A stretch of 64,000 bases of DNA, taken from positions 434,001 to 498,000 of the forward strand of contig AGIQ01000002.1 of NCBI GenBank assembly GCA_000230935.2. Direction: 5' to 3'. Below, one piece after another: positions 1-8,671 of this stretch (its first letter is position 1; each line of letters begins with the position of its first letter). This stretch comes from Mycolicibacterium rhodesiae JS60 (GTDB taxonomy: Bacteria; Actinomycetota; Actinomycetes; Mycobacteriales; Mycobacteriaceae). Position numbers and translations under genes: made by a program. Under the pieces are notes generated by a model. The model was not told where the DNA came from, did not search any database, and saw only the letters and a program-made list of their open reading frames with translations.

Positions 1-303
1 GCCGGCTGTGCAGAACCCGCACTGGAATCCGGCGGCTTCGGCGAAGGCTCGTTGCGCGGGATGCAGATTGTCGGGGGTGCCCAACCCGGCGACCGTGGTG
101 ACGGCACGGCCCGCCGCGCGGAAGGCCGGATACACGCACGAATGCACCGCCGCTCCGTCGAGAAGCACGGTGCAGGCGCCGCAGTCGCCGGCGTCGCAGC
201 CCTTCTTGACCTCGAAATGCCCGCGCTCGCGCAGATAGGTACGAAGGCACTGGCCAGGCGCGGGGTCGTCGGAGTATTCGCGATCGTTGACGGTGAACTT
301 CAT
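1..303 (-). CDS. Xanthine dehydrogenase family [2Fe-2S] subunit (partial, runs off left edge)
   Basis: Small iron-sulfur subunit of a molybdenum hydroxylase, carrying electrons from the molybdenum centre to FAD. Translation from the ATG at 303 gives a plant-type ferredoxin fold with the CxxxxCGxC pattern ([18 protein letters not shown]) and then the start of the second cluster motif (FQCGFCTAG), where the window ends. The gene overlaps the FAD-subunit stop by 4 bp (ATGA), so the two are translationally coupled. The large molybdopterin subunit is probably just outside the window. Purine-degrading neighbours favour xanthine as substrate over CO or nicotinate. The family call is firm; the substrate is inferred from context. 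Confidence 0.9.
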   Translation of the reverse strand, partial: MKFTVNDREYSDDPAPGQCLRTYLRERGHFEVKKGCDAGDCGACTVLLDGAAVHSCVYPAFRAAGRAVTTVAGLGTPDNLHPAQRAFAEAAGFQCGFCTAG

Positions 304-1133
304 GACAGTTCGTTTCGCACCTGCTCAGCCAGCACCGAAGTGACTGCGGCTCGCCAGTCGGGGTCTCCGTGAACATCGCTGGTCCAGGCATCGTCGGGAA
401 TGGCTGCGCACGCGGCGCCGACAGTTTCCACGTCGGGGACGCCGGGAAACTCGAACACGAAGGGCCGAACGGTAGCGGCCGTGACGGACAGGACAAACGC
501 GCCACCGTCGTGCTCAGTGTCGCGCCTGCCGATAACTACGACGCTGGACCGGCCCAGAGACGCCGGCGCGATCTTGCGAAACGCGGTGCGGCCTCGCAGT
601 GCGGAACCGGGCAGCTGGACAGCACGCAGGACCTCACCGGGAGCGAGCACGTTGTCCGCCGAGCCGGTCACGAATTCGGTTATGGCAAGCTGGTATTCGC
701 TCCCGTCGGGCCGCCACACGATCAAGGTGCCGTCCAGCGCGGAGACCAGCGAGATCATCGCGCCGGCTGGAAACGACAGACAGATGTTTCCGCCGATCGT
801 CGCGGTCCGCCATATCTTGAACGAAGCCAGCAGCGCAGAACAGCATTGATGTAGCAGCGGCGCTGCCACCCAGTCGGGACGGCTGCGAGCAAGCTCGTCG
901 GACAATGCCGAGATTTCAGCCAACGTGCATGTTGCGGCGAGTTCGATTCCGTTGGCACTCACGGTGATTGGCTCCCAACCGAGGCGCGTGATGTCCACCA
1001 GGCGGCGAACCTGCGGCTGCGGCTGGGAGAACAGCCAGGTTCCCCCGGCCAGGATCGCATCGCCACGCTGCAAGGCCGACAGGTCAGCACGGCTGGCAGG
1101 AATGCTCACCGTCTCGACGCTGATCAGGTCCAT
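300..1133 (-). CDS. Xanthine dehydrogenase family FAD-binding subunit
   Basis: Medium subunit of a molybdenum hydroxylase, 277 aa, normal for a stand-alone FAD_binding_5 plus CO_deh_flav_C protein. The N-terminal part has the FAD pyrophosphate loop AGGTWL and later the TIGGNIC segment typical of the family. The start chosen is the ATG at 1133; reading further upstream would run into the divergent guanine deaminase gene and adds residues unlike the family. It is the first gene of the leftward operon with the [2Fe-2S] subunit. With guanine deaminase and urate-degrading enzymes next door, conversion of (hypo)xanthine to urate is the likely reaction. Confidence 0.9.
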   Translation of the reverse strand: MDLISVETVSIPASRADLSALQRGDAILAGGTWLFSQPQPQVRRLVDITRLGWEPITVSANGIELAATCTLAEISALSDELARSRPDWVAAPLLHQCCSALLASFKIWRTATIGGNICLSFPAGAMISLVSALDGTLIVWRPDGSEYQLAITEFVTGSADNVLAPGEVLRAVQLPGSALRGRTAFRKIAPASLGRSSVVVIGRRDTEHDGGAFVLSVTAATVRPFVFEFPGVPDVETVGAACAAIPDDAWTSDVHGDPDWRAAVTSVLAEQVRNELS

Positions 1134-1211
1134 CAAACGACCGTAATCTCCGCGCGGTCGTCGCGCACGTTCACGCGCTGCGCTCCCCGCTGGCAGCTGT
1201 GACAATTGCTG

Positions 1212-2579
1212 ATGCGCGCATTTCGGGGACATCTGCTCCACATCGGCGGTGCACCGCGACTGGCCCAGGCACGCGATCATCTGGTGAGTCACCCGGACGG
1301 TGTGCTGGTTGTCGATGCCGACGGCCGAATCGTATACAGCGGCGAATTCTCCGGTATGCCAGCAGGAGCCGAGGTAGTGGACTGTCGGCCCAGCTTTCTG
1401 CTGCCTGGATTTGTCGACACCCACATCCACTTCCCCCAGACCTATTGCACCAATGCGCATGGTGGGGGCCAACTCCTCGACTGGCTGGAGCGCTGTGTCT
1501 TCCCCGCCGAAAGTCGGCTCTCGGATCCGGACCACGCAGTGACGGCGGCGCGCGACTTCTGTCAGCGGAGAATCGATGTCGGCACTACGGCCGCGATGGT
1601 TTTCGGTTCGGCATTTCCACACGCTCAGGACGCGCTCTTCGAGGAGACGTTGCGCGTCGGATTGCGTACGGTCTCGGGACGTGGAATCCAGACCGTGGGT
1701 CCGGATTCGGCGATCGAGCTGATCACCGATGAGCACGCCGCGATCGCCTTGACAGAGGCCGAAATAGCCCGTTGGCATGCGTGCGACACCGGTGACCCCT
1801 CGACCGCGCTGGTTCACGTGGCCGTGGTTCCCCGGTTCGCGCTGTCGGTGACGGCTGGCACGTTGCATTCTCTCGGCGAGCTCTACGAGTCGGTGCGTGG
1901 ACGCGGCGTGTACTTCCACAGCCATATTTCGGAGAACGTCGATGAAGTCGCGGCGGTGCGAGCTGCCTACGGCGTGCGTTCCTACCTGGACACCTATGAC
2001 GGCCGGTTCGGGTCGGGGTCGACACCGGCAGGCAAGTCACTGCTGGGTCCCCGCAGTGTGCTTGCACACGCCGTCCACTGCACCGACGAGGAATTGGCCC
2101 GGATGGCCGAAACCGAAACGTCCATCGCCCACTGCCCGACGTCCCAGTTGTTCCTTGGATCAGGCACCATGCCGTGGCGACGCACGACCGGTAGTGGGGT
2201 GACCGTCGCACTGGGCAGCGATGTCTCCGGCGGCGACGAATGGCTGATCTCCCGGGTCGCCAACGACTGTTTCAAGGCGCACATCTCCGAGCCGGGCGAC
2301 GCCGGATTGTCGGTGCCTGCAGCAGATCTGTTGTTCACCGCGACCCTCGCCGGGGCCCGGGCACTGGGTCTGGAGGACCGGACCGGCAATCTGGACGCCG
2401 GTAAGGAAGCCGACTTCCTGGTGGTCGACCCACAACAGCAGGTGCTGTTACCGGGGGTGTTGGCCGCCATCGATCCCCATGATGCGGAGCGGCTGGCGTT
2501 CACACTGCTGACCGGCATGCGCGAGGCGTCGATCACCGAGGTCTATGTGCGCGGTCGGCGGGTCAACTCGCAGGAGTGA
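1212..2579 (+). CDS. guaD: Guanine deaminase
   Basis: Amidohydrolase-superfamily enzyme of 455 aa that hydrolyses guanine to xanthine and ammonia in the cytoplasm. Visible metal-site segments are DTHIHFPQTYC (H71, H73), FHSHISE, LAHAVHC and LGSDVSGGD; the HFPQ and GQLLDWLE elements are characteristic of guanine deaminases rather than atrazine-type hydrolases. The ATG at 1212 is preferred over a TTG two codons upstream. It is transcribed divergently from the xanthine dehydrogenase subunits across 78 bp, so its product feeds directly into that enzyme. Its 3' end overlaps the convergent urate hydroxylase gene by 17 bp. Confidence 0.92.
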   Translation: MRAFRGHLLHIGGAPRLAQARDHLVSHPDGVLVVDADGRIVYSGEFSGMPAGAEVVDCRPSFLLPGFVDTHIHFPQTYCTNAHGGGQLLDWLERCVFPAESRLSDPDHAVTAARDFCQRRIDVGTTAAMVFGSAFPHAQDALFEETLRVGLRTVSGRGIQTVGPDSAIELITDEHAAIALTEAEIARWHACDTGDPSTALVHVAVVPRFALSVTAGTLHSLGELYESVRGRGVYFHSHISENVDEVAAVRAAYGVRSYLDTYDGRFGSGSTPAGKSLLGPRSVLAHAVHCTDEELARMAETETSIAHCPTSQLFLGSGTMPWRRTTGSGVTVALGSDVSGGDEWLISRVANDCFKAHISEPGDAGLSVPAADLLFTATLAGARALGLEDRTGNLDAGKEADFLVVDPQQQVLLPGVLAAIDPHDAERLAFTLLTGMREASITEVYVRGRRVNSQE

Positions 2580-3729
2580 GTGGGCCACCCAGGATGTTGC
2601 CGACGATCCCGCGAATAACGTTGGTGCCATCTTCTTTTCGCAGATCGGAATACCAGGCTTCGGTCGCCGCAGGATCTTTGGCGTGCATCAGGTCGCACCG
2701 TTTGCGGGCCCGCAGCACCAGGTCGCCGGCCCGTTCGACCCGGGCCTTTGCGTAGGCCGCCAGTGCGCCGTGGACGTCGTCGGGAAGGTCGCGCAGCGCC
2801 CATTGCAGGGCGATGGCGTCTTCCATGGCCGAACACCCGCCCTGGCCGATGTCGGGGGTGGTGTTATGTGCCGCGTCGCCGAGTAGCGCCACCCGGCCTT
2901 TGACCCAGGTGTCGAACGGGTCGAGATCCAAGATCTCCACCCGATTGGTCGTCATCGGGTCGAGTTGGTCGATCAGGACCTGCACGCCGGGGGCCCAGTC
3001 CGCGAAATGTGATCGTAGAACCTCACGCGCACTGCCCTTTTCGTACGAGACGCCCTGCGGTTCGACGACGTCGAAGAAGAAGTAGAACCGTCCGTCGGCC
3101 ACCGGCATCGCGGACACCCGTTTTCCGTCACCCACGTAGACGGTCCACTCGGTGGCCGGGCTGATCCGCTCGTCGATGTCAACGAGACCGTTGTAGTTGA
3201 CGTAACCGGCGTAGCGCCGGGTGACGGGCCGACCCAGAACGTATTCGCGGGTGATCGAACTGGCGCCGTCGGCACCGATGATGATGTCTGCGCTGACCGT
3301 GGTCCCGTCGGCGAAGGTCGCGCTTGCGGCGTCCACACCGTCGGCGATGCTGACCATCTTCATCCCGAAGTGGATCTCGTCGATGCCATAGGCCTCCATC
3401 AGCATTGACTGCAGTTCCGCGCGGGCGATCGGATAGGGCCGCTGGCCCACCTGGTCGATCAGCGGTTGCATCGAGAAACGGCACATCGTCTCGCCACTGC
3501 GGGCCTCGACGTAACTCATCGTGTCGACGATTCCGCCGAGCCGTGCCGTCTGCTGTTCCAGCCCCAGGTAGTTGAGGCATTTGACGCCGTTGGACCACAC
3601 CGAGATCGCCGCACCCACTGGTTTGTTCTCGGTGACGCGCTCATAGACTTCGGTCTCGATCCCGATCTGGCGCAATGCGATTGCCGCACTCATGCCGCCC
3701 ATTCCGGCGCCGATGACGACCACCCTCAC
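2563..3729 (-). CDS. hpxO: FAD-dependent urate hydroxylase (HpxO type)
   Basis: Flavoprotein monooxygenase of 388 aa that hydroxylates urate to 5-hydroxyisourate with NAD(P)H and O2, replacing cofactor-free uricase. An N-terminal dinucleotide fold (VVIGAGMGGM), the middle GADG motif (IIGADGASS) and the C-terminal FAD motif GDAAHNTTPDIGQGG are all present; the last with its IGQGG ending is typical of HpxO. The GTG at 3729 is 3 bp after the HIU hydrolase stop. As last gene of the permease-OHCU decarboxylase-HIU hydrolase operon it supplies the first step of the urate-to-allantoin route. No uricase gene is visible in the window. Confidence 0.88.
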   Translation of the reverse strand: MRVVVIGAGMGGMSAAIALRQIGIETEVYERVTENKPVGAAISVWSNGVKCLNYLGLEQQTARLGGIVDTMSYVEARSGETMCRFSMQPLIDQVGQRPYPIARAELQSMLMEAYGIDEIHFGMKMVSIADGVDAASATFADGTTVSADIIIGADGASSITREYVLGRPVTRRYAGYVNYNGLVDIDERISPATEWTVYVGDGKRVSAMPVADGRFYFFFDVVEPQGVSYEKGSAREVLRSHFADWAPGVQVLIDQLDPMTTNRVEILDLDPFDTWVKGRVALLGDAAHNTTPDIGQGGCSAMEDAIALQWALRDLPDDVHGALAAYAKARVERAGDLVLRARKRCDLMHAKDPAATEAWYSDLRKEDGTNVIRGIVGNILGGPLTPAS

Positions 3730-3732
3730 TGT

Positions 3733-4053
3733 TCAGCTCCCTCGATAGGTTGAGTAGGAGTACGGCGACAGCAGCAAGGGGATGTGATGGTGCGCCGCGG
3801 CATCCCTGATCTCGAAGGCGACGGTGACCTCGGGGTAGAACGTGGTGATTCCGTCAGCCGCGAAGTAGCTGCCGGTGTCGAAGCTGATTCGATAGCTGCC
3901 TTCGCCCAATTCTCCTCCGAGCGAACCGATCCGGCCGTCGTCGTCGGTGCGCCCGGATGCCAGCACGGCACCACCGGCATCGGTGAGCGTCACGGCGACG
4001 GCGACCGCGGGTGTTCCGGTGACAGCGTTGAGGACGTGCGTGGAAAGGCTCAT
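3733..4053 (-). CDS. uraH: 5-hydroxyisourate hydrolase (transthyretin-like)
   Basis: Protein of 106 aa, normal length for bacterial HIU hydrolase, which opens 5-hydroxyisourate to OHCU. It begins with the family signature LSTHVLNAVTGTPA, has the conserved HHHIPLLLSPYSYSTYRGS end, and carries the catalytic-site residues expected at His6, an Arg in the GRTDDDGRI stretch, and the terminal YRGS tetrapeptide. It starts 7 bp after the OHCU decarboxylase stop and ends 3 bp before urate hydroxylase, so all three are one transcription unit and encode consecutive reactions. Confidence 0.95.
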   Translation of the reverse strand: MSLSTHVLNAVTGTPAVAVAVTLTDAGGAVLASGRTDDDGRIGSLGGELGEGSYRISFDTGSYFAADGITTFYPEVTVAFEIRDAAAHHHIPLLLSPYSYSTYRGS

Positions 4054-4060
4054 GAGCTCA

Positions 4061-4561
4061 TTATTCGGCAGGCTCGCTCAACAACCGCTGCAGCCGCAGC
4101 CGGTTGATCTTGCCGAGTTCGCTGCGCATGACCCGGCGCTCGGTGTCCGGGTCATTCTGGAGCCGCTCGGCGAGGATGGCCAGCAGCTCCTCGGCCGAGC
4201 GGCCACTGGCGCAGACAAGATAGACGTAACCGAAGCGGTCCTCGTATTCAGCATTCCGCGTGGCCAATTCGGCCCGAATGTCGTCGCCGGCGGTTGTGAC
4301 CGCCGCCTGCTCGCGCGCTGAAGACGGATTGTCAGGCCGGGCGCCGATCCGCGGATGGCCGTCGAGCGCGGCGTCGATCTCGGCATCGGGCAGTTCGGCC
4401 AGCACCCGGTCGGCGCGATCCAGGAGCGCGTCGACATCGGGGAACGGGGAGCCGGCCAGGACTCGTCGCGCCCAGATGGGCGAGGTGCACACCTCGAACA
4501 ACAGGTGCATCTGCTGGCGCTCGGATGCCCGGTTGAAGCCTTCGAGCCCGATTGCCCTCAC
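4061..4561 (-). CDS. uraD: 2-oxo-4-hydroxy-4-carboxy-5-ureidoimidazoline decarboxylase
   Basis: Decarboxylates OHCU to (S)-allantoin. The 166-aa protein has the two motifs expected of an active member: HPRIG with the catalytic His at 69, and SSAREQ (residues 80-85). The C-terminal LRLQRLL helix also fits. The GTG at 4561 overlaps the stop of the upstream permease by 4 bp (GTGA), indicating coupling. This free-standing copy is noteworthy because the upstream permease has a second OHCU-decarboxylase-like domain at its own C-terminus that lacks these motifs. Confidence 0.93.
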   Translation of the reverse strand: MRAIGLEGFNRASERQQMHLLFEVCTSPIWARRVLAGSPFPDVDALLDRADRVLAELPDAEIDAALDGHPRIGARPDNPSSAREQAAVTTAGDDIRAELATRNAEYEDRFGYVYLVCASGRSAEELLAILAERLQNDPDTERRVMRSELGKINRLRLQRLLSEPAE

Positions 4562-6462
4562 GTAAGTTCGTCGAGCCGGCTGAACCGCGCTGCGGCTATC
4601 GGGTTGGCGTCGGCCACCAGATCAGTGAACCGGTAGTTGGCGATTTTGGCGACCTCGATCAGAGCGAAGGCCTTTTCGGCGGCATCGGAGTTGTCCATCC
4701 GGGACCAACCGTTGCGCAGCACCCGGTCGAAGTGTTCGGTTTCCCGCGCGCAGATGATGAGCGGGAAGCCGAAATGGTCGCGATAGGCGGTCGCGAGCTC
4801 GACGACATCGTTGTGGTCGTCCTCATCGAGGTTCGACAGAGCCACGTGGTCGACGGCGAGTGCATGCCCGCTTTCGTCCTCGGCGCCCAGATCGTTGAAC
4901 GTGTTGAGTAATTCGAGCTGCTGTTCTGATGAGCCGGTCAGCACCGCGTCCTGGAACGCCTCGCGCAAGGCTTTGGTGTCGGCAAACGGTCGCTGTTCGA
5001 AGGCGCGCTCGATTGCCCAGGGCACATCTTGCACGACGTGACCGAACACCTCGGTGAAGCGTTCCTTGGTCATCGTGTTCACCTCGTCGAGGGTTATCGA
5101 GCCGCCACCTGCGACTCGTGGGCCACGCGAACCGGTATGGAAGAACACGACATTGAGCAGAATCGCGGCGACGGCGCCGATGCTGATACCGCTGCCGAAG
5201 ATCAGGTCGATCCCCTGGGGCATGGCCTTGGCGATATCGGGGTACGACGTCACCCACAATGCCAGCGCGAGGCTGGTGGTCACGATGATCAGGTTGCGAT
5301 GGTCGGTGAAGTCCACCTTGCCCAAGGTTTGGATGCCGACGACGGCGACGGTGGCGAACAGCGTCAGCGCGGCGCCGCCCAGAACCGGGTTGGGGATCGA
5401 GGAGACGATGGCGGCGACCTTCGGCAGGAAGCCCAGGATGATCATGATGACCCCGGCGGCCGCCACCACCCACCGGCTCTTGACGCCGGTCAGCCGGACC
5501 AGACCGACGTTCTCCGAGAACGCGGTGTAGGGAAACGAGTTGAAGATGCCGCCGATCACGGTGGCCAGGCCGTCGGCGCGCAGCACATTGCCGATGTCGG
5601 AGGCCTTGATCCGCTTGCCGACGATCTCGCCGGTTGCGATGGTCGACCCGGTCGATTCGACCGCGGTGATCAGCAGCACGATGATCATCGTCAGGCACGC
5701 GACGATGTCGAATTTGGGCATACCGAACAGGAACGGCTGGGTGAAGCCGACGACCTCGGCCTGGCCCACTTTGCCGAAATTCATATCGCCGAGCGCATAG
5801 GCCACTGCGCACCCGATCACGAGTCCGAGCAACACGGCGATCGTCGCCACGAAGCCGCGGAACAGGCGCTGGATCGCCACGATGATCGCAATCGTGCCCA
5901 GCGCGTAGAGGAACCATCGAATATTCGTGGGGTCGTGTTCGCCGGTGTGCGGGTTGGTCACCGCGTCACCGGCACCGACCGGAACCAGACACAACCCGAT
6001 GATCGTGATGAGCGTCCCGGTGACCACCGGTGGGAAGAAGCGCAGCAGCTTGATGAAGATCGGCGCGATTCCGAACGTGAACACGCCCGCGACGATCACC
6101 GCACCGTAGACGTAGAGCAGGCTGGCCGAGCCGCCGCCGTGGGCCAGACCGATCGCGATGATCGGCGACACCCCGGCGAACGTGACACCTTGCAGCAGGG
6201 GAAGCCGCACACCGACCTTCCAGAACCCGACGGCTTGGATGATCGAGGCGATTCCGCAGGTGAACAGGTCGGCCGTGATGAGCTTGACCAGCTCCTCCTG
6301 GGGCAACTTGATCGCGCCGGCGATGATGATCGGGACCAACACCGCGCCGGCGTAGAAGGCCACCACGTGCTGGAAGCCGTAGGTGGCCAGTTGCGGGATG
6401 GGCAGCACCCGGTCGACGGCATGTGCTCGTTTGTGCTGCTTGTTCGTGGTCGGAGTCGACAT
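4558..6462 (-). CDS. NCS2 purine permease fused to an OHCU decarboxylase-like domain
   Basis: 634-aa fusion. Residues 1 to about 445 are a nucleobase/ascorbate (NCS2) transporter with about 12-14 membrane spans and the NAT signature ENVGLVRLTG at 317-326; urate or xanthine import is likely from context. Residues about 455-634 resemble OHCU decarboxylase: VPWAIERAFEQRPFA matches the N-terminal helix, YRDHFGFPLIICARE matches the core, and KIANYRFTDLV the end. The catalytic His-Pro is replaced by Phe522-Asn523 (TFNDLG), and the SxxEQ motif is absent in 535-552. I read the domain as a non-catalytic regulatory or docking module, an inference. First gene of the urate operon; ATG at 6462. Confidence 0.88.
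   Translation of the reverse strand: MSTPTTNKQHKRAHAVDRVLPIPQLATYGFQHVVAFYAGAVLVPIIIAGAIKLPQEELVKLITADLFTCGIASIIQAVGFWKVGVRLPLLQGVTFAGVSPIIAIGLAHGGGSASLLYVYGAVIVAGVFTFGIAPIFIKLLRFFPPVVTGTLITIIGLCLVPVGAGDAVTNPHTGEHDPTNIRWFLYALGTIAIIVAIQRLFRGFVATIAVLLGLVIGCAVAYALGDMNFGKVGQAEVVGFTQPFLFGMPKFDIVACLTMIIVLLITAVESTGSTIATGEIVGKRIKASDIGNVLRADGLATVIGGIFNSFPYTAFSENVGLVRLTGVKSRWVVAAAGVIMIILGFLPKVAAIVSSIPNPVLGGAALTLFATVAVVGIQTLGKVDFTDHRNLIIVTTSLALALWVTSYPDIAKAMPQGIDLIFGSGISIGAVAAILLNVVFFHTGSRGPRVAGGGSITLDEVNTMTKERFTEVFGHVVQDVPWAIERAFEQRPFADTKALREAFQDAVLTGSSEQQLELLNTFNDLGAEDESGHALAVDHVALSNLDEDDHNDVVELATAYRDHFGFPLIICARETEHFDRVLRNGWSRMDNSDAAEKAFALIEVAKIANYRFTDLVADANPIAAARFSRLDELT
5029..5100 (-). other. Junction of permease and degenerate OHCU decarboxylase domain
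   Basis: This stretch encodes the linker after the last hydrophobic span (ending near FFHTGSRGP) and the first helix of the fused domain. The reading frame is open across it with no stop or internal start with a good ribosome site, so the two parts form one polypeptide in this sequence. Confidence 0.6.
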
Positions 6463-6517
6463 GCTTACTTAGCTTTGTTCATGTTCGGCAAATGTGCATG
6501 TCGAGCTGATGTAGGCC

Positions 6518-7618
6518 TCAGTGCTCGACGCGCGCGGGACGGCAGATCCGGGTTTGGTTGCCGCCGGCGCGTTTTGCCGCGTACATGGCGGCATCGGCGG
6601 ACCGGATCAGTTCATCCATCGCCGGGCCACTACCCCAGCGCACGATGGCGGCTCCGACACTCGCCGTGACTGGCTGCGGCAGTGTGGCGATTGCCGAGCA
6701 CAGTTGCGACGGCAGCTGTTCGGCGAGCTCGGCGGGAACGGCGTCGATGACGATGAACTCCTCGCCTCCGAATCGCCCGATGATGGCTGAGCTGGTACTG
6801 GTCTCGCGTAGCGCCCAACCCACTGCGGTCAGTGCCTGGTCGCCGGCGAGGTGGCCGTAGGCGTCGTTGAGTTTCTTGAACTTGTCGAGGTCGATCATCA
6901 CGACGGTGAGGTGGAGGTCGTGGCCCGGTGACGTCAGCAACGTCGTTGCCCGCTCGTAGAAGGCGCGCCGGTTCAAGACACCGGTCAGCGGGTCTTGGTC
7001 GGAGCGCACCACATCGGCGCCCATGGTTCGCATCACCGCTTGGATTGCCAGCGGGACGGCGAGGTTGAGCTCGACGACCAGCCACCAGCCGGCGGCGGCG
7101 ACCACCCAGCCGTAATCATGGATCACCCGCGACGCACAGAAAGCGCCGACGGCGATACCGATCGCGACAGCGAACGTTATCGCCTTGGAGTTGTGGAAGA
7201 ACGCGGCGTAGCCGCCGATGACGGCGATCCCGGTACAGCCCATCAGCGCGACCGTGGGGTAGGTCTGCATCACACAGGCCCCGCCGATGAGCAGGCTGCC
7301 GAGGCCCGCCATACTCAGCGATTGCCGCCTGCTCGGCCACCCCCGCAGCCACAGCGCGCTGTAGGTGATGCCGGTGAGCACCGCCGCGCCGCCGAACGTC
7401 CACGCCCACACCGGCGGCACGTTGCGCAGCGTCGGCGTGGACGCGCCCATCAGAATCAAGGCCCCCGAGATGAACGCCATCAGCACGCGGGTGGGCAACT
7501 CCAGGCCACGAGCCCGCAAATATCCGGATAGCCACTCGAACTGATCCGGCAGTCGCCACCATCGCGCGAACGGTCCGCCGGCCAGGTTGCCCTGACCGGA
7601 AGCCCGCGCGTCGTTCAC
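6518..7618 (-). CDS. Membrane diguanylate cyclase (GGDEF)
   Basis: 366 aa: a hydrophobic N-terminal half with about six spans (residues ~43-195) followed by a GGDEF domain (~205-360). The catalytic motif is intact as GGEEF at 284-288, with the substrate-binding DLDKFKKLND (243-252) and AGDQAL elements, so it should make c-di-GMP from two GTP. The RxxD inhibitory site normally found upstream of GGDEF reads TSSA here, so product feedback through that site is unlikely. No EAL domain is attached. The GTG at 7618 follows a GGAGGGG ribosome site. It ends 55 bp upstream of the urate permease start and is not obviously part of that operon. Confidence 0.9.
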   Translation of the reverse strand: MNDARASGQGNLAGGPFARWWRLPDQFEWLSGYLRARGLELPTRVLMAFISGALILMGASTPTLRNVPPVWAWTFGGAAVLTGITYSALWLRGWPSRRQSLSMAGLGSLLIGGACVMQTYPTVALMGCTGIAVIGGYAAFFHNSKAITFAVAIGIAVGAFCASRVIHDYGWVVAAAGWWLVVELNLAVPLAIQAVMRTMGADVVRSDQDPLTGVLNRRAFYERATTLLTSPGHDLHLTVVMIDLDKFKKLNDAYGHLAGDQALTAVGWALRETSTSSAIIGRFGGEEFIVIDAVPAELAEQLPSQLCSAIATLPQPVTASVGAAIVRWGSGPAMDELIRSADAAMYAAKRAGGNQTRICRPARVEH

Positions 7619-7770
7619 CGCGCCGCCCCTCCGCGCACCTGGTTCACCGTAGCCGGAGCTAATCGGCAGGGAGGCGAAACATCAACGCCGGATGGAAATA
7701 AATCCTGCTTAAAACCTGTGGTGCGGCCCGGGGTCGACCACCACGGGGTAGGACTGGCTAACCTGTCTGT

Positions 7771-8040
7771 GTGAGCACGCAATCGGTCCCCGGTGGGGTG
7801 GTGCACAAGCTGCCGACAGATTTGCGCACTGCGCTGCTCGGCAACGACACCGCGCTCGCCGCGTGGAAGGACATCACTCCCCTGGCCCGCAACGAGTTCA
7901 TCTGCTGGGTCGAAGATGCCAAGCAGGAGAAGACCCGGGAGCGCCGCATCCGCCGCACGCAGGAAGAGCTGGCGGACGGCATGCGCCGGCCGTGCTGCTG
8001 GCCCGGGTGCAAGCACCGGGAACGCAACGGCAAGGCCTAG
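7771..8040 (+). CDS. YdeI/OmpD-associated family protein
   Basis: 89-aa protein starting at GTG 7771. The order W-x-D-I-T-P-L-A-R-N-E-F-I-C-W-V-E-D-A-K followed by TRERRIRRTQEEL and a short Cys-containing tail (RRPCCWPGCKHR) matches the YdeI/OmpD-associated family, annotated elsewhere as bacteriocin-protection proteins. The two Cys pairs near the C-terminus could bind metal but this is only suggestive. No signal peptide or membrane span. It converges with the TetR gene and overlaps it by 4 bp at the stops. Cellular role unknown. Confidence 0.7.
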   Translation: MSTQSVPGGVVHKLPTDLRTALLGNDTALAAWKDITPLARNEFICWVEDAKQEKTRERRIRRTQEELADGMRRPCCWPGCKHRERNGKA

Positions 8041-8630
8041 GCGGCCCGCAACCCGTACATGTAGGTCGTCAGGTATTCATCGATGACCGGCCGGCGAATC
8101 TCCCGGGCGCCGGGCATCGTGATCAGCAGCGCGTACAGGCCGACGAGGAACGACACCCCGTTGTGCATGACGTCGACCTCGGCGGGGATCTCACCACGAT
8201 CTCGGGCGCGCGCGAGTTCGGAGACCACGGCGACGATCACCGGGTGATCCTGGGATTCCTCCGACGGCGGGCGGCTCGTCGAGAAGTGTAGGGCCAGAAA
8301 GTCTTTGAACAAGCGGTTGCCCAGCCGGCGCTCCAACTTCTCCAGTACCCGGAAGCACTCGGCGAGGGTGTCGCGCACGGTGTGCGGCTTGCCGAACGAA
8401 CGGGTGAGCTCGGCGGCCATCCGGTCCTCCTCGCGCTTCTCCAGCTCGAGCAGGACGTGTTCTTTGGTAGGGAAATGGAAGAAGAAAGTGCCATGGGCGA
8501 CACCCGCGGCCGATGCGATTGCTCCGGTGTCCGCCGCCGCCATTCCGGCGCGTTTGAACTCGACCAACGCGGCCTCGAGTAACCGCTCGCGCGTTTGTAC
8601 GCCCTTGCGGGGCGGCTTGTCTGTCAACAC
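8037..8630 (-). CDS. TetR family regulator of the adjacent membrane-protein/NorEF-like operon
   Basis: TetR/AcrR repressor of about 197 aa with an N-terminal helix-turn-helix (ASAAGVAHGTFFFHFPTKEHVL) and a C-terminal ligand domain of unknown specificity. I start it at GTG 8630; a TTG at 8648 is in frame but would lie inside an apparent operator half. It is divergent from the operon beginning at 8701, and two copies of a TGAGT-N2-A(C/G)TCA site lie between them, so it probably represses both itself and that operon. Overlaps the convergent YdeI-like gene by 4 bp. Confidence 0.85.
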   Translation of the reverse strand: MLTDKPPRKGVQTRERLLEAALVEFKRAGMAAADTGAIASAAGVAHGTFFFHFPTKEHVLLELEKREEDRMAAELTRSFGKPHTVRDTLAECFRVLEKLERRLGNRLFKDFLALHFSTSRPPSEESQDHPVIVAVVSELARARDRGEIPAEVDVMHNGVSFLVGLYALLITMPGAREIRRPVIDEYLTTYMYGLRAA

Positions 8631-8632
8631 AA

Positions 8633-8648
8633 AACTGACTCCACTCAA
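8633..8648. promoter_or_regulatory. Putative TetR operator, copy 1
   Basis: Read on the minus strand this is TTGAGTGGAGTCAGTT, matching copy 2 at 8672-8687 in 13 of 16 positions. It sits just upstream of the chosen TetR start, well placed for autoregulation. Binding is inferred from the repeat and its placement. Confidence 0.5.
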
Positions 8649-8671
8649 ATAATGCTAGCGTGTTCGGATAT

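Noticed and set aside
1138..1160. CGACCG/CGGTCG inverted repeat between xanthine dehydrogenase and guanine deaminase genes
   Set aside because: Six-base G+C-only arms with an 11-bp spacer are expected often by chance in this base composition.
1134..1925. N-terminal extension of the xanthine dehydrogenase FAD subunit
   Set aside because: The added sequence overlaps the divergent guanine deaminase and is unlike the FAD-subunit family; the ATG at 1133 gives normal length.
5029..6669. Very long open frame on the plus strand opposite the purine permease
   Set aside because: It mirrors the codon pattern of the minus-strand permease, is dominated by Asp/Arg/His/Gln as expected for an antisense high-GC frame, and matches no family.
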